Assembly: GCF_028640845.1 (NCBI RefSeq)
Contig: NC_080539.1
Span: 196,952,698-197,016,697, forward strand
Length of the DNA: 64,000 nt
Source: Ahaetulla prasina
Taxonomy: Eukaryota; Chordata; Lepidosauria; Squamata; Colubridae
Direction of reading: 5' to 3'
Positions 21,850 through 33,783 of the stretch are shown here, one piece after another (position 1 is the stretch's first letter; every line of letters begins with the position of its first letter). The translations under genes were made by a program, and so were the position numbers. The notes beneath the pieces were generated by a model that did not search any database, was not told the DNA's origin, and saw only the letters and a list, made by a program, of their open reading frames with translations.

Positions 21850-23665
21850 ACATTGGCGAACCAAGATAGCCTACCTCCAACGAGGGAATCAGGAGGGAGA
21901 TTATTTGGACCTGCGGAAGGGGCGACCCCTCCTGCCTCTGAATGACTTCCTGGGTTGGTATCTGTTCCCTTGTCTGACCTGACTGTCCTGGAAGAGGTTC
22001 CCTCTGGACTGGAAGGAGCGTTTAGACCTGTGGGGTTGGAAGCCACCTTCTGAGCTCCAAAAGGACTGGGAACGAAAGGAACCCTGTCGAGAGTCCGACC
22101 TGCGATAAGATGAAGGGAAGACCTTACGTCCGTCTCTGGTCTCGATCAGGATAGGATCCAGGGAAGCTCCAAACAGCTTGTTGCCAAGATAAGGCGAAGC
22201 AGCCAAGCGCCACTTGTTCCTGACATCAGTTTGCCACTGGCGAAGCCAAAGCAGCCTCCTGGAAGTGATGGTGGAACCTATGGACTTGGAGGAAAACCTA
22301 GCAGCATTAAGAGTAGCATCAGCCAAAAATTCAATGGCAGCTTTAATTTTGTTAATGTCCTGATGAGCCCTAGAATCAGAGACAGGAATGCATTCTTGCA
22401 ATTGTTGGAGCCACAAAAGCGAGGCTCGGTTAAAAAAGGATGCAGCTGAAGCTGCTTTCACAGACCAGGCTGCAGCCTAGTGCCCCTTAATGAGATTACG
22501 CTCTGCCCACCTGTCTTCTGGGCATAAGGACTCCTCAGGAGGACCAGTGAGATTAGCAGATGTGGAGAGAGCCACCACAGGGTAATCAACAGCTGGAACC
22601 TGCAAAAGATCAGATAAATCTGGAGCAAGGTTATATAAATGTTTGTCAAGCCCGTTGGGCAGTGGGCCAGAGCCCGAAGAAGACTACTGCCTCTGAACCA
22701 CATCAGTAAAAAGCTTGGGAGCTGGAATCATTTCAGCTTGCACAAAATGCTCAGCAAAGAGTGAAGTGGTAGGATCAGCTCCAGCTGAAGTAGAAGCAGA
22801 AGACGATATGGGTGTGCCCAGATGGGTAGAGGTTTGAGGGATCTGAAAATTTGTGGTCTGAAGAGGCCAATAAAGGAAGGTTGGTCCGGTTCAAGACCTT
22901 CATCGTCTGAAAATTCAGGGTCTGGGTGAATTTCGCCCTCCTCAGAAACAGAGGCTTGGCTGGCTGAGGTTGGTGAATGAGCTCTAACTGGAGGGGCAGC
23001 GGAATCCCCCACCTCATGGGACACTCGAGTGTGGCTAGTGCGGACTCCAGAAGAGGAGGATCTGGAAGGAGGCCTCTGCTGAATGCCCTGGGCAATGCCT
23101 TGGCGTATGGCCTGTGAAATGATGGAAGCTAAATTGGCAGGAATCTAAGCTTCTAGAGGATCGGTTGTAGAAGGAGCAGGGCTGTTATGAAGAACAGGGG
23201 CCAGAGGATCACTGGATTCTACCACAATAGTCTGGGCTGCAGGGGAAGAAACCTCCCTGGACATAGGAGCAAACAAAAGGGCAGCATTTGCAGAAGAGGG
23301 AATATTCCCAGCAGAAAGCACATCAGGTGATAAGGATACCCGAGTAATATCCGGAGCTGCAGGTATAAAGGAAGGAGGAGGAGGAGTGGAAACAGTTCTA
23401 GGAGGCGTTGCAATTTGAGTAGAAACTGAGGCTTGCTTATTAGCCTCTGAATGAGCCTTTTGAAAAACTTGTTCTATGGCCTTGTGCCTTCTTTCCTCCA
23501 ACCTGGAGGCTTCAGCAGAATGATGAGATTTAGAAGTGGATTTTTTGCTTCTAGCCTTTTTACTGGGGGGGAGGGGAGAACTGTTCCAGAAGTGCCCTCC
23601 TCAGGGTCCTCCAGCAAGGAGGCTGCTGTTTTGGATCAGGAAGAATGAGGTGGCTGAGCGGCCGC
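21850..23665 (-). pseudogene. DIRS-B gag-like ORF, broken
   Basis: It starts near 23665 (MAAAQPPHSS) and contains RLEERRHKAIEQVFQKAHSE, an acidic stretch then GLEPDQPSFIGLFRPQIFRS, the conserved STITSRRLLWLRQWQ block (near 22270), and a basic arginine-rich end (KSFRGRRGRPFRRSK). At least three stops or frameshifts interrupt it. Its order and spacing match the 598-residue DIRS-C gag. Confidence 0.82.
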
Positions 23666-24188
23666 CATCTTGAATCGCACGTGGAGGGTGGGGTGCAGAA
23701 GAAGTAAGCTCAGGGCTCAAAATGCGGAATAAAAACTCCACTACTCACAGAATCCAATGTCCAGAAGCTCTCCGATCCTAATCCTGTGCATCAGAAGAGT
23801 CAGAAGAGGCAAAAATAAAGCAGAAGCTCCAAGATAAAGTTGCTAGTCATCCGGCTTGAAACGCGACTCAAAATGGCGCCTGGAGGCTCTTTGTGCCAAA
23901 ATCCAGCCACTAAGCAAAGGCTGTGATTGCGGCTTCTTCAGCCCATTGCCTATGGCCTTGCAACAGGGCTCCTGGGCCAGCGCGTTGGCGCTGGCTCGTG
24001 AATGCTGCCCAAGCATCTGCCAGCCGGCAGCGCAGCGGCAGAGCAGCTCCCAGCAAGTTTGAAAGGGTCAAACCTTTTTTTCTTGCAACAGAAAAAACTT
24101 CAGGAAGAGATCTCAGGAAAATAACAAAAGGAAAGAAAACCTTGAGCAAGGCAGTAAAGACATGTCTGTCCAAGCCAGACCGAGTCAT

Positions 24189-24279
24189 CAACTGGAGCCC
24201 AGGCAGGAAGAGGCAAGCTCTCAGTTTAGCAGACTCGGTCCTGATTGGCTACTAGACAGAGTCAACCCACATGTGACTG
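24189..24279 (+). repeat. DIRS-B right inverted terminal repeat
   Basis: This is the reverse complement of 17821-17911 with about five differences. The element ends 22 nt further at CCGGAGAA (24301). On the sense strand this is the 5' end. Positions 23670-24188 are the gag leader and hold nothing else I recognise. Confidence 0.9.
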
Positions 24280-24301
24280 CCATTCCTCCCAAGCCGGAGA
24301 A

Positions 24302-24560
24302 CAAGCTTGTTCCTTGCTGAGTGCCAAAGATGCGCTAAACATCTCTTCTCTCATTTCATCTCCCTCAGCTCCTACATAAACAGGAGAGCGACAGGATTCC
24401 TAAGAGGGAAGATGTTGCTTGAGCATGATCTGATCCAAAGCCTCAGACATCCCCTTATTACAAGTGGCAACCGAAGCTTCAGATAGACCACGCAGCCAAA
24501 CAGCAGGAACTGTCCTCAGCTCCCTCTGAAACCCATCTGGGTCCATCAATCACTGGAGGT
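24302..24560 (-). pseudogene. Old L2 LINE, upstream portion (continues 12340-13801)
   Basis: Minus-strand translation gives a degenerate match to the segment between endonuclease and RT of L2 proteins (MDPDGFQRELRTVPAVWL, then ELREMK). It resumes exactly where the DIRS pair ends, which supports insertion of the DIRS elements into this LINE. How far it extends past 24560 is unclear. Confidence 0.5.
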
Positions 24561-25029
24561 TGATCAATCTAATGGGGTCAGGCTTTCTGTGGTGGATAGT
24601 GGCAGTAGAGAACTGGTATAAGACAACTGTACTGCATCTGGAGTATGAGCCACTCCCCATTTCCCACTATACTATATCTCCTTATGCCTATCACCACAAT
24701 ATTGTAGTCTATCGCTACAATGGGATAGACTGTCCATCTAATGACAGTCTCATCCTAAAATCTATTCCCTGCTCCCTTTTCTCAAGACCAGGAACCTCCC
24801 ATTTTCCTTATTAACCAAACTAGGCACTCTGATGCCCTAAGCTTCACTAGCTCTCGACACCCCGAAACACACATTACAACAAACAAACATGAAGACATTC
24901 ATGAAGACAGCAACATTCAGCACCCACTCCCACCACCATCTTACCAGAAGGAAGTTTCTCAAGGATCTGTGTGTTTAAAATGATTTATTTTAAATATTTT
25001 TGAAGCTTCACTAAACATTTCTTACTTAC
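24561..25029. other. Intronic stretch without recognised features
   Basis: This could be more of the old L2 beyond recognition. No ORF or repeat is supported. Confidence 0.4.
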
Positions 25030-25471
25030 GGGACCGCCTGCTGCTACCGAATACCTCTCACCGACCCGTCCGCTCTCACAGAGAGGGACTCCTCAGGGTG
25101 CCGTCGGCTAGGCAGTGCCGTCGGGCGACGCCCAGGGGAAGGGCCTTCTCTGTGGGGGCTCCCACCCTCTGGAACGAACTCCCTCCAGGACTTCGTCAAC
25201 TTCCGGACCTCCGAACCTTTCGTCACGAGCTCAAAACACACCTATTTATTTGCGCGGGGCTGGGTTAGTTTTTTAAATTTATTGGTTTTAATGGGGTTTT
25301 TAGTATTTATATTGTTTTAATAATTTGGCTATTGAATAAGTTTTTTATGTGTTATTTTAAATTGTATTTATATGTTTGCTTTTAATTGCCTGTGAACCGC
25401 CCTGAGTCCCTAGGGAGATAGGGCGGTATATAAATCTGAAAAAATAAATAAATAAATAAATAAATAAATTT
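25030..25471 (+). mobile_element. L2 LINE 3' end with (AAAT)n tail
   Basis: Plus-strand GC-rich sequence encodes the last L2 residues (the segment with the TLWNELPP-type motif near 25160). The 3' UTR follows, with AACCGCCCTGAGTCCCTAGG and an AAATAAAT tail at 25437-25471. It is 5' truncated. Confidence 0.8.
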
Positions 25472-25920
25472 CTGAATTGCAATATTGTTGTAAGTTCAAA
25501 AGCATTGCCTTTTTTTTTTTTTGAACTGCAGTCTTTTCTACAAAATTTTCAAACAACTTTTGGGAAAAAGTTTAACATGACAAAAAATAACATTTTGTTC
25601 TATACCACAATCTGAGCTATATATACAATGGAGCCATAAGAAAATAAAAGCAATTCCAAATTAGAAGATGACTGAAAGAAAAACATCACGGTAAAAAGGT
25701 TTGCAGCTGGCCAGATTTTATTTTTAAAAAATGAAAATAGCTAAGCTTAATTAAGAGCGTCACTTATAAAATATAACTTAGAGTTGTCATCACAAGAAAG
25801 AATATCAATATCTGAAGTTGTCAAATATGTACATTCTATTTGTGCATCATAACAAACCATGTTTCCATTTGGCTGGGTATGACAACCTAAGAGTTCTGGT
25901 TTGTTCTTCTATGAAAATGT
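25472..25920. other. AT-rich intronic stretch
   Basis: No feature is recognised apart from a poly-T run near 25510. Confidence 0.5.
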
Positions 25921-25931
25921 CAACAACAAAA

Positions 25932-26289
25932 TGATGTTGATGCTATTATACACCTTGGCACAAATGATCTGTCCCAAAAGGATGTGCTTTCTGTGCAGAA
26001 TGATTTCCAGAGCTTAGGGTATGAACTTAATAGCATAGGTTGTAGGCTTAACTTTTCAGAGGTTTTACCAGTACATAAGGAACAAAAAGGTAAAGGCCAG
26101 CGTGTAGTGGAGTTTAATGTGTGGCTAAAGGAGTGGTGTAAAAGGGAAGGCTTTGGTTTTATTAGTCATGATGTCTGCAACTGGTCCAACGAAAAATTGT
26201 ACAAAAGAGATGGATTGCATCCATCAAAGAAAGGGACTGAGTTACTTAGCAATACATTCACAGATTTTCTGGATAAACATTTAAACTGA
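25932..26289 (+). pseudogene. CR1 ORF1 C-terminal part (SGNH/GDSL esterase-like)
   Basis: The open frame ends at the stop at 26287-26289. It begins at the truncated 5' edge and has no genuine start. IHLGTNDL matches block III (GxND) of SGNH esterases, and RDGLHPSKKGTELL matches block V with the catalytic Asp and His. CR1 ORF1 proteins carry this esterase downstream of a zinc-finger or coiled-coil part. The N-terminal half with the catalytic serine is missing, so this copy is inactive. Confidence 0.8.
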
Positions 26290-26384
26290 ACAGTGGGGAC
26301 AGAGAATTAACTGATATAGAAAATTTCTGTCCCCAGCAATCGAAAACTAAAAGGGTTATCAGTGCATGTAACATAGATGTCTGT

Positions 26385-28638
26385 ATGGGTAAGACTATCA
26401 ACCATGCTATCAAGCAAAACCAAGCATTTAACAGTGAGTGCCATACCATGTGCACTAAACCAACAGGTGGCATGAAAGTAGGGGCAGTCAACACAGGTTA
26501 TGTAGACAGTAAACACAAGATCAATCCAAATGGACTCAAATGTCTATACACCAATGCACAGAGTATGAGGAATAAACAGGGTGAATTAGAAATCCAAGTA
26601 AATGAGGGTAGATATGATATTGTTGCCATTACGGAAACTTGGTGGGATGAAACTGACAAATGGAACATACAGCTAGAGGATATAAATTATTTAAAAGAAA
26701 TAGACCAAATAAAAGAGGAGGTGGAGTTGCACTATATATAAGAAAATAACTACATCTCTACAGAAATAGAGCACAACAATGATGAAAATCATCTTGAATG
26801 TATTTGGGTCAATATAAAAGGGTGAAAACGATATTGCCATAGGTCTATACTATAGGCCACCCAACCAAACAGAGGAAGTAGATGAACTTTTGCTAGTCAG
26901 CTAACTAAGGTATGTAGGAAGCACATCACAGTAGTAATGGGGATTTTAACTACCCTGACATCAACTGGGAAACAAACTCTGCACCAAGTGGAAGATCCAA
27001 CAGGTTCCTAACAAACCTAGCAGACAACTTTGTTTCCCAAAAATAGAGAAGGCGACAAGGGGATCAGCCATATTGGACTTAATTCTCACTAACAGAGATG
27101 AAATGATAGAAGCTGTTGAAGCTACAGGAACCTTGGGGCAAGTGACCACGCAATATTGGAATTCAACATTAAGCAAATACAAGTAGTAGAACAAAGTCAA
27201 ACTAGAGTCTTGGACTTTAAGAGAGCTAATTTCAATAAACTTAGAGAGATCTTGAGAAGGATTCAATGGATGAGAATCCTCAGGGGGAAAACAACTCAAG
27301 AAGCTTGGGAAATTTTGAAAAGTGAGATTAAAAAAGCACAGTCTAACACAATACCAATGAAGAAGAAAAATAGTAGATCACAAAAGAAACCAGCATGGAT
27401 GCATAAAGAACTATCTGACAAATTGAAAGACAAAAAGGACAAATATAAAAAGTGGAAAGAGGGGCAAATAACTAAGGCAGAATATCAGCAAATAGCCCGA
27501 GCCTGTAAAGATGAAGTGAGGAAAGCTAAGGCTCACAATGAACAAAGGCTAGCGACAAAAGTAAAAAATAATAAAAAAGCTTCTTCCAACATGTTAAAAA
27601 CAAGAAAAAAGTCAAGGAAACAATTGGCCCATTGCTGGGAGAAAGTGGCAAGAAGATGACAAGCAACAGGGAGAAAGCAGATCTACTTAACTCATATTTT
27701 GCATCTGTCTTTACACAAAAGACAATCCAACCTATCAAAAACAATCCAACCTATCAAAAACAGCACTACAAAAAACAGATTAGAAACACAAGTTAAAATA
27801 GGGAAGAAAATGGTAAGTGAACACCTGTCTACCCTAGACGAGTTCAAATCACCAGGACCGGATGGATTACACCCCAAGGTTCTGAAGGAACTGGCAGACG
27901 TGATCTCAGAACCACTGAACTATATCTTTCAAAGATCCTGGAGCACAGGGGAGCTGCCAGAGGACTGGAAAAGAGCTGATGTAGTTCCCATCTTCAAAAA
28001 AGGGAAAAAAACAGATCCAGGAAACTACAGACCTATCAGTCTGACCTCAATACCGGGGAAGATTCTGGAAAAGATAATCAAGCAACGAATCACCGAACAC
28101 CTAGAAGCAAACAAAGTAATAACCAAAAGCCAACATGGGTTTGTCAAAAACAGATCATGCCAGACTAATCTTATCGCATTCTTTGACAAAATGACAAAAT
28201 TAGTAGACCAGAGGAATGCTGTTGATATAATTTACTTGGACTTCAGTAAAGCATTTGATAAAGTAGACCATAACCTACTACTAGATAAAGTAGAAAAATG
28301 TGGGTTAGACAGCACCACCACCAGATGGATTCGTAACTGGCTGACCAACCGCACTCAACGTGTAGTCCTCAACGGAACTACATCCACATGGAGGAAGTAT
28401 GCAGTGGAGTACCCCAAGGCTCTGTTTTAGGCCCAGTACTCTTCAACATCTTCATCAATGACTTGGACGAGGGATAGATGGGGAACTCATCAAATTTGCA
28501 GATGACACCAAGCTGGCAGGAATAGCCAACACTCCAGAAGATAGGCTCAAGTTACAGAAAGATCTTGACAGACTTGAACATTGGGCGCTATCTAACAAAA
28601 TGAAATTCAACAGTGAAAAAGTAAGGTTCTACATTTAG
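26385..28638 (+). pseudogene. CR1 ORF2 (endonuclease-reverse transcriptase), frameshifted
   Basis: The endonuclease N-terminus begins near 26525 (GLKCLYTNAQSMRNKQGE, IVAITETWWDE). The linker and RT follow at 27156-28430: [62 protein letters not shown] and [17 protein letters not shown] frameshift near 28400 splits the VPQGSVLGP motif. The FADDTKLAG catalytic box follows in another frame near 28497, and the C-terminal segment runs to about 29290. At least four frame breaks exclude a working enzyme, but all domains of an EN-RT LINE are represented. Confidence 0.88.
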
Positions 28639-29387
28639 GCCAAAAAACAAAATGCACCAGTACCGTATATGTGGTACCTTGCTCAATAGTAGTACCTGTG
28701 AGAGGGATCTTGGAGTCCTAGTGGATAACCATCTAGATATGAGCCAGCAGTGTGCAGCAGCTGTTAAAAAGCCAACACAGTTCTGGGCTGCATAAACAGA
28801 GGATAGAATCAAGATCACGTGAAGTGCTAGTACCACTTTATAATGCCTTGGTAAGGCCACACTTGGAATATTGCATCCAGTTTTGGTCGCCACGATGTAA
28901 AAAAGATGTTGAGACTCGAGAAAGAGTGCAGAGAAGAGCAACAAAGATGATTAGGGGACTGGAGGATAAAACATATGAAGAACGGTTGCAGGAACTGGGT
29001 ATGTCTAGTTTAACAAAAGAAGGACTAGGGAGACATGATAGCAGTGTTCCAATATCTCAGGGGCTGCCACAGAGAAGTGGGAGTCGGGCTGTTCTCCAGA
29101 GCACCTGAGGGTAGAACAAGAAGCAATGGGTGGAAACTGATCAAGGAAAGAAGCAACTTAGAACTAAGGAGAAATTTCCTGACAGTTAGAACAATTAATA
29201 AGTGGAACAACTTGCCTTCAGAAGTTGTGAATGCTCCAACACTGGAAATTTTTAAGAAAATGTTGGATAACCATCTGACTGAGATGGTGTAGGGTTTCCT
29301 GCCTGGGCAGGGGGTTGGACTAGAAGGCCTCCAAGGTCCCTTCCAACTCTGATGTTATGTTATGTTATGTTATGTTATGTTATGTTA

Positions 29388-30949
29388 AAAAGACTTCCTG
29401 GTTCCTAGTTTGCACATCATGATATTGCATTGTTACTTGAGGTGCCTTTTATTCCTGAGCTAGCAGGAAACTAAGAGGGAGCAGTAGCGCCTCTTCTACT
29501 GTAGCTGAACATTGAGATTGCCTAAGAAAGCTCTTGAGTAGTTTGCTTTTTTATTTTAGGTTGAGGGATTGGGGGAGAGGTAGAATTTAGAATGTAACAA
29601 AATAAATTGCTGTAAACAGCTTTTTTATATCAGGGAGGGACAATCCATGGCTTAAAAGCTGAAACTTGTCAGTCTCTCCCCTCCCCCACAAAATATAGTA
29701 CTTTTATAAGCAATTATTCAGAAAAATCACGCTCAATGTGTTTCATCCTGTTGCAATCCTGAGTCAAAAGGAATGATCAGCTAAAGCATTATGTAGATCT
29801 TTCTTCTCAGTAACTTCTATTCTCATAATTATGGAAATAGCAGCACTGTCTGGATATGACATAAATTACATCAGACTGAACTTTTATCTATAGGTACCAT
29901 ATTACACTTTTTTTAAAAAAAGAAAGGTTGAGGGCGGGAACTGTGTTTAATTTATCTCAGTACTTCTTAAATGAATATTGAATAGCAACATGAACGCACA
30001 TACTCCTTGCCTAAGGAATGCCTCCCATATTTGTGTATAACATCAAACCATTCCGACATTATTTTATGAGCATATCCTTTATGTAAAGAGTAGTGCTTTG
30101 GGACATATTATGCAAATGTTTTCCTAATCGTATATTTAAAAAGTAGACAGTTGAAATTAATAAATGCTAAGTAGAAACTATAGTTGTTTATTTAGACATC
30201 TCTCTTTCTCACCTTGCAATGGAAACTATTCCAAAAAAACAAATTAATACTAACAATTTTACCTTTCTTAAGGCTGGCACTAAATGTCAAGGTCATTATC
30301 ACAATGATAACAAAGCAAAGGAATACAAGAATAGGAGAGTTTTACAAAGCTAAATTTTCTATGCCAGGCATGAGTCATTGCATTGAATAGGAAATGAAAT
30401 ATATGAACATTAAAATAAAGGAATGTATCTACACTAGTAATTCACAACCGGTGGCCCACTAGATAAAACACAGCAGTTCTATAGCAACCCAGGAAAGATA
30501 AAATACACCTTATTTTGCTGATTTCAAATACAAATTAGGGTTTGTAAAGTACCTAGTTGCTCCACAAGACACAAATCAGTGGAACACATTCAACTTGATG
30601 ATCACAATGTAAAATTACAAGAGTTTCACCTGACTCTTGACAAATATATTTTGAGCTTATAACACTGTAAGTACTGATATAATACAGTAGCAATAGCATC
30701 AGCTTAAGGTAACATACATACAGATGTGGCCAAAAGTACTGGTAACTATCCACTTTTTCCTCAAAGAAAAGGCATTCTGGAGCAAAACATAATGCCCTGT
30801 GTTAGAAAGTTGCCTCAGTCCCAGGTTATGGCTTCTCCAGCAAGAGAATGGTCCAAAACATACATCTAAGAAAATCCAAGTATGTTAGAAAAGCAGGCAT
30901 TGGTGTTCTGAAGTGGCCTGCTATGAGGCCTGATCTGAATCTAATAGAA
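29388..30949. other. Intronic stretch without recognised features
   Basis: AT-rich sequence with no supported gene or repeat. Confidence 0.45.
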
Positions 30950-31084
30950 CAGGGGTGTCAAACTCACAGCTCACAGGCCAGATGTGTCACGTGCTGGCTC
31001 CACCCCCATTCGGTTTAGCAAAGGGGGGGGAAGTCCCGATACATCACATGACACTGCCCTGATGACACAAGTCTGACACCCCTG
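30950..31084. mobile_element. Non-autonomous hAT-type element (TIR CAGGGGTGTCAAACTCA)
   Basis: Its ends are CAGGGGTGTCAAACTCA and GTCTGACACCCCTG. The flanks taatagaa and caatagga form a decayed 8-bp duplication. It is the same family as 2236-2529 with a shorter interior. Confidence 0.8.
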
Positions 31085-32029
31085 CAATAGGACATTGATA
31101 GAAAACACTAAAAATGCAGTTGAGAAAAAGAACCATTAAAGCTAGAAGAGTGGGACAATTTGCCAGTTGAGAAGTGCAGAAGCCTTACTCAAAGCTACAG
31201 AAAGCACTTGATTGCAGTTATTGCTTCAAAAGAATATGCTACAAAAAATTACATAAGGAATAACAATGTAAGTACCGTATTCTGGTAAATAATAATGGAA
31301 ATGAAAATGGCGATTTATACATGAAAAGCAGGAGAGTGCTCTACGTTCTATGGAACAAAGAATTTTGGATGCCATTTACTTATGTCAGTTTCAACTTATT
31401 TTACAGCAGATTGAAATTTTTTGTGGAAAGAGTGGTGTTACTTATATTTTTGGCAATATCTATCTTTGGCATAAAGAAAAATCATAAATTAATATGAATA
31501 TGAATCACCAACATATGACTTTATTTGGACTAATCTAAATAAAATAATTTACTATCTGAACAATAAGCCTTTAAAATAGCTAGTAAACACTGCCCCCCCC
31601 ACAAGTGGAGCTTCACTCTTTCACCCATTTCCTACTTTTTCCCCAGCATTTTTAATTAAATAGGGTAAAAATAAATAAATTCTAATAATTTACAACTCAT
31701 ATTTTTTTCATAGGGAAAGAACAACTCCATGAAGGCTGAAAAGATAATATAAGTTGCCTCCCTTAAATTTCAAGTGCTGGGAGCAATAGGTGACACAGCA
31801 AATAAAACTTGTGTCCTAGCCCAGTAGTACAATTATTGAATTACTCTACCTATTTTCCCAGAACCATGTTGGTGCTCTGCTTCATCCCTCATAAAAGTTT
31901 CCTTTCAGATGTTAGGGAAATGTTGTAACTTTTTTTTAAACCAGACCATATAGATAACATTCCCCCTCATAACATGCTTTCAAACAACAAAACTGCTTCT
32001 TTAAAATGCTGGCCCCTCTTTATCTAATG
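31085..32029. other. Intronic stretch without recognised features
   Basis: AT-rich sequence with no supported gene or repeat. Confidence 0.45.
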
Positions 32030-32173
32030 CAGACCTGGGCTTTTTATGGCCCGCAAGCCATCTCTGGCTCTTTTACTGTCCTTGTCTGGCCCATGGCAGG
32101 GACGGTGGCTGGACAAGGACAACAGTCCCTGTTTTTCATGTGGTCCCTTGGGAAAATTAATTGCCCAACCCTG
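32030..32173. mobile_element. Non-autonomous hAT-type element (TIR CAGACCTGGGC)
   Basis: Its ends are CAGACCTGGGC and GCCCAACCCTG. The flanks atctaatg (32022-32029) and gtctaatg (32174-32181) are an 8-bp target duplication with one mismatch. Its interior contains CTGGCCCATGG-like text typical of this element group. Confidence 0.75.
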
Positions 32174-33391
32174 GTCTAATGGAAACACACTTGAGGGAAC
32201 ATGAATTGAGATGCAAATATTATTTGATCTAAAAGCTGCTTCTTCTTTACTATTTAACAAAGCATTATAATTGCTGAACATTCTTAATGAATACAGCTAT
32301 ATTCGCTTAATATATGATTGTGAAAGGATAAAACCTTCATCAGCCAAACACAAAAATATGAAGATAAAGGGAGAAAATGGCAAATGGGAGCAGGGAAATT
32401 ATAAATACCTTCCCCCAAGAAAGAGATGGAATAAAGGATAGAACGGATTATTAATAAATGTCTCCATTCTTCAGACTTCTAACTTTACAGTAGCTAGTAA
32501 CTGTGGTCTTAATTTTATGTAAGCAACTGTGGCAGTTTTTTCATTTCAAAAATGACCAAAAATTGGGACAGGGGTGTAATATTTTAAATAAATAATAACA
32601 GAAATGCATGATTTCTATTTCATTCAGCAGGCTATTATATATCACACTTCTATACTAAATGAATTAGATTTGATCTTCATAAGCAAAACAGATATTAGAA
32701 ATAATGTTTTTCATCTAAATGTAAAATAAGCAACTCTCAACCTTTGAAGTAAAAAAACAGAGAGGTCAAGAATAGTTATAAGGCAAATTATATGGTATTT
32801 TTCCTGTTGATAGAACATGGAAAGAGACAATGTTTATCCATTCTTCCCTACCTTGTGATCTTCTAAGTCTCCAAAAATACGATTCAGAAAGTTGGTATTT
32901 TTCCAAAACACAGAGAAGCTGCTACTAGCTCAGTAGAGGGAAACAGAACTATCAACATTCATCCCTGCCAGACTGTTTCTACTATAGGAAGGCTTTATTT
33001 CTAAAAACACTAGATCTACTCCCCAACATCTCTGCCTATGTGTCTGCCATATGCCCAGTATACTACCTGTCTACCTATTTTGTGAGCGACAAAACAGATG
33101 AAGAATGGAAAGATACCATAGTATCTTTACAAGTACAGTAAATGTGAGTAACGTAACAAATATGTGATCATTGAAACAAATGGCACTTGATAAAACTGTG
33201 AATTTTTATGACTGAAATGGAACAAGTATGTTTAGTCTCTACTCACACCCAGATCTTTTTAGGAGTACTGATGAAACCATTAGTTATGATAGGAATGTCA
33301 ATGGCTACAATCACTAAAGCATATGATCTGCAAAGTCCTTTAAAACAAACAATGTCTCAATTCAAAACTAGGAACCAAGCCAAAGCTTTAA
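32174..33391. other. Intronic stretch without recognised features
   Basis: AT-rich sequence. The short ORF at 33208-33447 runs into a CA microsatellite and has no family resemblance. Confidence 0.45.
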
Positions 33392-33404
33392 ATATAAATA
33401 TAAA

Positions 33405-33436
33405 TACACACACACACACATATACACACACACACC
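33405..33436. repeat. (CA)n microsatellite, interrupted
   Basis: Two CA runs are separated by tata, immediately after an (ATAAAT)n-like stretch. Confidence 0.85.
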
Positions 33437-33548
33437 TCTCTAGATAATGTGTCTATGATAGTTGGCTCTCAGCCAAGAGAAAGACTTCCGTTCTCTATAT
33501 TTTTATTAAGTGCTTAATTGTGATACAATGGGAAAAAGGGAACGTTGT

Positions 33549-33556
33549 CTTACCTG
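33549..33556 (-). promoter_or_regulatory. Consensus splice-donor motif at the DIRS-C 3' terminus
   Basis: The minus strand reads CAGGTAAG, a perfect 5' splice-site consensus, 11 nt inside the element's 3' end. DIRS-A (13813-13820) and DIRS-B (17782-17789) have it at the same place. Whether it is used is inference. Confidence 0.4.
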
Positions 33557-33574
33557 AACGTCCCTTCTTAGAGA

Positions 33575-33685
33575 GGGGAAAACGGCCGTCAGGACTGGGT
33601 AAATCTCCTCGATGCTGATTGGACCGAGTCTTAAAATTAGTTGTTTGAGATCCCCGCCTACTCCTCTTTCTTTCCAGCTTTTTCG
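33575..33685 (+). repeat. DIRS-C left inverted terminal repeat
   Basis: This 111-nt segment is the exact reverse complement of 39349-39459 by eye. It contains TGATTGGACCGAGTCT, combining an inverted CCAAT box with a GGACCGAGTCT motif shared with DIRS-B. Confidence 0.95.
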
Positions 33686-33783
33686 GCGAGGATCCAACTG
33701 CAGGTCGTCGTGTTGAACTGAAATGAGAGAGAATTAGCGCCCTCCCGCCCCTGAACCCAGATTGAACAGACGCCTTGGGTGGG

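Larger units (their letters stand above)
17771..24301 (-). mobile_element. DIRS-B: degenerate full-length DIRS retrotransposon
   Basis: This is a minus-strand DIRS element of 6.5 kb, 5.7 kb without the nested L2. It has inverted terminal repeats, an internal complementary region, and remnants of gag, RT-RNase H-methyltransferase and tyrosine recombinase in the same order as DIRS-C. It begins TGGGCGTTGG right after the DIRS-A terminus and ends CCGGAGAA at 24301. Stops and frameshifts occur in all ORFs. Confidence 0.9.
25921..29387 (+). mobile_element. CR1 LINE, nearly complete
   Basis: This is a 3.5-kb plus-strand CR1 that lacks the 5' end (full-length CR1 is about 4.5 kb). It contains the ORF1 esterase end, ORF2 endonuclease and reverse transcriptase, and a 3' UTR ending GGTCCCTTCCAACTCTG followed by a short (TTATG)n run (29355-29387). 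Frameshifts interrupt both ORFs. An 18-bp direct duplication lies at about 27722-27760. It is antisense to PARD3B. Confidence 0.92.

Noticed and set aside
22231..22449. Plus-strand ORFs over the DIRS gag and pol regions (also 35044, 36601, 37435, 38366)
   Set aside because: They are antisense shadows of the minus-strand DIRS genes, with no independent motifs.
33208..33447. 79-codon ORF as a possible gene
   Set aside because: It runs into a CA microsatellite and has no family motif.
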